This document shows positions 59,285-64,000 of a DNA stretch of 64,000 nt, piece after piece (position 1 is the stretch's first letter; every line of letters begins with the position of its first letter). The notes below the pieces were generated by a model. That model was not told the DNA's origin. It was given only the letters and a program-made list of their open reading frames with translations, and searched no databases. This DNA is from Solanum dulcamara. Lineage: Eukaryota; Streptophyta; Magnoliopsida; Solanales; Solanaceae. Position numbers and translations under genes: made by a program. The stretch is from assembly GCF_947179165.1 (NCBI RefSeq), contig NC_077245.1, positions 44,408,786-44,472,785 on the forward strand, read 5' to 3'.

Positions 59285-59421
59285 ATAAGAGATAAATATC
59301 AAAAACATACCTAAATCATCACTTCTCAGTTTGAGAAACACACCTCAGTGATTTGTGTAATACACTTTCTCTACTCTCTCTATTTTTTGAACTTTTTTGC
59401 CACATGGCTAAAATATTCTAT
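59285..59421. mobile_element. TIR element, left arm (interrupted by the RTE LINE)
   Basis: ACATACCTAAATCATCAC and CAGTTTGAGAAACACACCTC reappear in reverse complement at 63915-63990 (TTTCATACCTAAAC and TAGTTTGAGAAACACATCTC when read on the minus strand). The two arms are therefore the inverted ends of one MITE-like element into which the LINE inserted. Confidence 0.7.
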
Positions 59422-59821
59422 AACAACAACAACAACGAACCCAGTGTGATCCCACCATGTGGGGTCTGGGGAGGGTAGAGTGTACGCAGACCTAACCCCC
59501 ACCTTAAAAGGTAGGGCGGCTGTTTCCGAAAGACCCTCGGCTTAGGAGAGAAGAAACAAGGGAGGAGAAACAAGGAAAAACAAGACATAGGTCAGTAAAG
59601 CCAGGCATATAACAGACAATATAAAGATATGAATAATGAGAGCGATAAAGCGATAAAGTCAGGGTAGGAAAGATCGGGGATAAAGGAGCATTAACTACTA
59701 TAGATAAAATAGGATACCCAAAGTAGACTGGTCCAACTAATATAAGCAGTAATCCCATGCAAAATCATATGTTAAGACAGATGAGCGCGACTACGACGAC
59801 TATGGAGAACCGATCGGCCAC

Positions 59822-62761
59822 CTAGCCCACTATCTTAGTCCGAGTCCTCCATAGCCTCCTATCTAAGGTCATGTCCTCGGAGAGCTGCAACTGTGCCATA
59901 TCATGTCTAATGACCTCTTCCCAATATTTCTTCGGCCTCCCTTTGCCCCTCCTGAAACCGTCCATAGCCAACCTCTCGCACCTCCGCACTGGAGCATCTG
60001 TGTCTCTCCTCTTCACATGCCCAAACCATCTCAGTCTCGCTTCCCGCATCTTGTCCTCCACCGATGCCACTCCCACCTTGTCTCGGATATCTTCATTCCT
60101 AATTCTATCCATCCTAGTGTGCCCACACATCCACCGCAGCATTCGCATTTCCGCGACTCTCATCTTCTGGACATGAAGTTTCTTGATTGGCCAACACTCC
60201 ACCCCGTACAATAGGGTCGGTCTAACCACCACTTTGTAGAACTTGCCTTTGAGTTTTGGTGGCACTTTCTTGTCACACAGCACTCCGGAGGCGAGCCTCC
60301 ATTTCATCCACCCTACACTGATGCGGTGTGAAACATCGTCGTCGATATCCCCATCTTCCTGTATAATAGACCCAAGGTATTTGAAGCTTCTTTTCTTTTG
60401 AATGGCCTGGGTACCAAGCCTCACTTCCCCGTCAGCCTCACGCGGCAGGCCACTGAAACTGCACTCCAAGTATTCTGTCTTGGTCCTACTCAATTTAAAT
60501 CCTTTAGACTCCAACGTCTGTCTCCAGCCCTCCAGCTTGTCGTTAACTCCGTTGTGAGTCTCGTCAATCAGGACTATGTCATCCGCGAACAACATACACC
60601 AAGGCACCTCACCTTGTATTTGTCTAGTCAATTGATCCATCACCAGGGCGAATAGAAACGGGCTAAGAGTCGATCCCTGGTGCAACCCCATCGTAATAGG
60701 AAAGTGCTCCGAGTCCCCCCCTACCGTCCTTACCCTGGTCTTAGCTCCATCATACATGTCTTTAATCGCTCTAATGTATGCCACAGGTAAACATTTCGCC
60801 TCCAAGCATCTCCATAGGACCTCCCTTGGAACTTTGTCATAGGCCTTTTCTAGGTCAATAAATATCATGTGTAAGTCCCTTTTCCGCTCCCTATACTGCT
60901 CTACCAATCTCCTTAAGATATGAATGGCTTCTGTAGTCGAGCGCCCCGGCATAAATCCAAACTGGTTCTCTGAAATAGACACACTACTCCTCACTCTCAT
61001 TTCTATCACCCTTTCCCACACTTTCATAGTGTGACTTAGCAGCTTGATACCTCTATAGTTGTTGCAGCTTTGAATGTCTCCCTTGTTCTTGTACACGGGA
61101 ATGATTGTACTCCACCTCCATTCTTCCGGCATCTTCGATGTCCTGAAAATGACATTAAACAGCGCAGTCAGCCACTCCAATCCTACCCTACCTGCATTCT
61201 TCCAAAATTCCCCAGGGATCTCGTCAGGTCCGGTCGCTTTTCCCCTGCTTATCCTACGAACAGCTCCCTTAACCTCCTCAACCTTTATTCTCCTACAATA
61301 CCCAAAGTCGCGACGCCTATCCAAGTGCTCCAAGTCTCCCAACACAAAGTCTCTGTCCCCTCCTTCGTTCAAGAGTTCGTGAAAGTATGACTGCCATCTC
61401 TGTCTAATGCGGGATTCCTGTACCAGTACTTGACCATTCTCTTCCTTGATGTACTTCACTTGATCCAAGTCGCGTGACTTCCTCTCTCTCGCCTTGGCAA
61501 GCTTAAATAGATTCTTATCCCCGCTTTTTTCCTCTAGTTCTGCATAAAGGCGTTCAAAGGCTGCCGTTTTGGCCGTCGAAACTGCCATCTTCGCCTCCTT
61601 ATTCGCTAACTTATACTTTTTCCTGTTCATTCGCTTCTCTTCATCATCCTTGCTATATACCAACTTTGCATATGCCTGCTTCTTTGCTTCTACCTTTTCC
61701 TGGACTTCTCCATTCCACCACCAATCCCCTCGGTGCCCGCCATGGCGGCCTCGTGAGACCCCCAGCACCTCTCTAGCTGTTTCCCTAATGCAGCTGGCCG
61801 TCCTATCCCACATACTGCTCGCCTCCCCCCTACTATCCCACGCCCCCATAGCCATCAGCTTCTCCCCCATCTCTAGGGCACTAGACGGAGTCAAACGACC
61901 CCACCTAATCCTCGGTCGGTCATCCACGACCCTCTTCTTCTTCTTCCTTCTTATCTCCAAGTCCATGACCAATAGTTTATGTTGGGTCGTAAGGTACTCA
62001 CTTGGTATGACCTTGCAGTCCTTACAGAGGCTTTTATCCTCTTTTCTAAGGAGCCAGAAGTCTATTTGCGTCGCCGCCCTCGAGCTACGAAAGGTTACCA
62101 ATTGTTCCTCCTTCTTTGGGAAACTCGAGTTGGCCACCCTTAAACCAAAAGCCTTTGCAAAATCCAAGAGTGAGGCTCCTCCACTATTCCTGCACCCGAA
62201 GCCAAATCCTCCATGCACCTCGTCATAGCCCGTCGAAACAGACCCAATGTGCCCATTGAAATCTCCTCCTATGAATAGCTTCTCAGTAGGCGGTATACTG
62301 ACCACCACTTCGTCCAAATCCTCTCAAAAGCGCCTTTTTGTCTCCTCGTCCAACACCACTTGCGGCGCATAGGCACTAATAATGTTCAGGGTGATCCCTT
62401 CAACGACTAACTTAATCGTCATCATCCTATCATTTGTCCTCTTAACCTCTACCACCTGATCTCTAAGCTCGCTATCTACTAATATCCCTACTCCATTCTT
62501 AAACCTCGACTTGCTCGAGAACCAAAGTTTGAACCCATCCACCTCCTTAGCTTTAGGTCCTACCCATTTAGTCTCTTGGACGCAAGCTATATTAATCTTC
62601 CTCTTCTTAAGAATCTTAACTAACTCTATGGACTTTCCCGATAAGGTCCCAATATTCCAAGACCCTACTCTCAATCTAGAAGCTCCCTCCGCCCCCTTAG
62701 CCCTCCCAACCCTGGCCCTTGATCCCAACCGAGGACATGACCCTATTCTACCATCGCACAC
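59822..62761 (-). pseudogene. RTE endonuclease-reverse transcriptase ORF with one in-frame TGA
   Basis: The N-terminal endonuclease shows [48 protein letters not shown] and [11 protein letters not shown], so all catalytic blocks are present. It nicks the target to start copying. The reverse transcriptase shows [55 protein letters not shown] and the catalytic [10 protein letters not shown] (about 60570-60595 on the plus strand). The long C-terminus includes [10 protein letters not shown] and GRPKKYW. A TGA at 62326-62324 separates two halves in one frame (RRF-stop-EDLD), where a Trp would fit. No in-frame ATG precedes the endonuclease before an upstream TAA, so initiation is unclear or the start has mutated. 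Confidence 0.92.
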
Positions 62762-62958
62762 TAAAGCCAGAAAAGCAGAAATACGATACTGAAAGGTTAT
62801 TCTCAGATAAACGGACGATCAATAGTATAGCACAAGTTAGCAATTGTTTAAGAACAGTGAGACAGGTACTTAATTTGGCACTGCAATAAATATTTATAGG
62901 CTAAAATATCGGAAATGGACTATTGGAGGTACCAACTCCAAGTTAGTAAAACCTGATC

Positions 62959-63047
62959 ACTGTCGAAACACTGTTCACTGCCGGAAAGTACTGTTCACTG
63001 TCGGAAAGTACTGTTCACCCGCCGGAGCACTGTTCACTCGTCGGAAA
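62959..63047 (-). repeat. Short tandem repeats in the RTE 5' region
   Basis: About four and a half units of roughly 19-20 bp, each of the form GTGAACAGTACTTTCCGRC on the minus strand. Such repeats in 5' regions of LINEs can be promoter units; this is inference. Confidence 0.75.
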
Positions 63048-63300
63048 ACAGGATACAAATATATGGTCAGCCTCGAAATGCAGAGGCGACCACCCTGGGA
63101 GAAAAAATGGAGCCGAAAAATGGCCGGAAACTGCCACACGCGCCGGAGTGTGTAGCGCGTGGCGTCGCAGATCTGGGGCTGCTGGCGGCGCGTGACGGCG
63201 CGTGGCTGAGCAGATCTCAGAGGAGCTTCCTAGTGTTTTCTCGCCTGAGTGTTCCGCTCCTCGTGGTGTTGTTGGTTTTGACAGCAGACACATAAAAATT

Positions 63301-63789
63301 GAGGAGAGGGAGAGAGAGAGAGAAAGAGAGAGAGAGACAGTAAGAAACTTATTGATAAAAATTAAACAAACTATTAATATTAGTTAAAAGTTAAAACTAA
63401 AGTATTTCTATCCCCAAAAATAAAGTTATTTTTTAAAAAAAATGATTTTTCTCATTCATGTGTATGTATCTAACACAAAACGAGAAAAAAATTGGAAGCG
63501 GAGGATTAGATATGGTGGGGTAGAATTTTTAAAAATATATATATATAAATAATATCTAAATTATTATCTGAAGAGGGAGGGAAAAGATGAAGTAAAATTT
63601 TTTTTAATAAAACTTTTATAAAAGAAATTTAGAAAATAAAAATAAAACAAAAAAAATGGGGGGGGGGGGGGGGAAGGGGGAGTATGGTGAGAAAAAATGG
63701 TGAAGTGGGGTAATAAAAATATTTTCTATTTTATATTTTTCTTGAGGGTGGAATAATAATACTTTAATAGTTAATTTTAATTAATTATG
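63301..63789. other. GA-rich and AT-rich low-complexity DNA, inner part of the TIR element
   Basis: It includes a GA-rich run (about 63303-63340), a TA run at 63535-63547 and a 16-base G run at about 63658-63673. No coding sequence. Confidence 0.5.
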
Positions 63790-63995
63790 AAAATTTATTT
63801 AATTTTTGTCTAAGTGAAATATTTTGTCTAGAGTGTGATGTAGCAATTTTTTTAAAATGAAAGAGAGAGTGTAGCACACACATCATGATGAGAGTGAAAT
63901 AAAAGAGAGAGATGTGTTTCTCAAACTAAGAGGTGATAGTTTAAATATGAAACTCACACTCTAAATAGTTTAGGTATGAAACTAAAAAAAGAGAA
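63790..63995. mobile_element. TIR element, right arm
   Basis: Reverse complement of the left arm at 59285-59421, with the same order of phrases. The element ends close to the window end. Confidence 0.7.
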
Positions 63996-64000
63996 ATAGT

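Larger units (their letters stand above)
59422..63300 (-). mobile_element. RTE-type non-LTR retrotransposon (LINE), nearly complete
   Basis: On the minus strand it has a 5' region with short tandem repeats (63047-62959), a single endonuclease + reverse transcriptase ORF (62761-59822) with one nonsense codon, a 3' untranslated region of about 400 bp, and a tail of TTG repeats (59422-59437 on the plus strand as AAC units). A single protein with an apurinic-type endonuclease and a short TTG tail fits the RTE clade. The 5' boundary near 63300 is uncertain; the target duplication could not be found. Confidence 0.88.

Noticed and set aside
59421..59822. TS-type SINE at the TTG tail
   Set aside because: The tail and 3' region resemble those shared with solanaceous SINEs, but the sequence continues without break into the RTE ORF, so it is the LINE's own 3' end.
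61569..62228. Plus-strand ORF of about 219 codons
   Set aside because: It lies opposite the LINE endonuclease/reverse transcriptase frame and has no motif; it is a mirror of that coding region.

Overview
The window looks like repeat-dense, gene-poor plant nuclear DNA, most likely from a solanaceous plant. The reasons are Tekay/Del-type Ty3/gypsy chromoviruses with LTRs of about 1.6-3.6 kb, a SIRE-type Ty1/copia element with an extra ORF behind pol, an RTE-type LINE with a (TTG)n-type tail, several TIR elements/MITEs, and an R-R-type MYB relic with a plant-specific CCHC + SANT layout. No intact host gene, tRNA or rRNA was found. The family calls come from recognised protein motifs and the species call is inference.

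Left block (1-22640): a minus-strand LTR piece (1-884) is followed by a three-level nest. The LTR of gypsy element A (1953-2610, resuming at 21130-22277, then a leader and the first codons of gag) is split by gypsy element B (2611-21129). B is in turn split inside gag by gypsy element C (5255-15178). C has equal-length 2433-bp LTRs and a perfect TTATC target duplication.

Middle block (22640-37614): AT-rich DNA, a decayed R-R-type MYB gene on the minus strand with its own TATA box (24891-25447), a Stowaway-like MITE, and a palindromic TIR element split by a 3.56-kb solo LTR that carries a fragment of copia reverse transcriptase. A 1.6-kb solo LTR with an ACCCA duplication follows, then the 3' end of another Tekay element (D).

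Right block (37615-58941): one SIRE-type copia element. It is cut at its left end and then interrupted by a long-TIR Mutator-like element (39807-41098), an internally reduced Tekay-like element E with an extra internal copy (43779-51911), and two solo LTRs with CTAGT and ACAAA duplications. Its pol, its third ORF and its 3' LTR can be followed across all interruptions.

Right edge (59285-63995): a nearly complete minus-strand RTE LINE (endonuclease + reverse transcriptase, a single nonsense codon) sits inside another TIR element.

The most unusual pattern is that nearly every long gypsy LTR here carries, in its first part and close to the presumed promoter, a compact cassette of short dyad-symmetric words. 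The words are private to each LTR family (for example GGCGCGACGCGCC, GGTCACTTAAGTGACC, CGCTATAGCG, TCCTGCCAAAGCAGGA). Element E also keeps the tRNA-binding site and about 190 bp of leader of element C while lacking nearly all coding sequence, as expected of a non-autonomous partner mobilised in trans.
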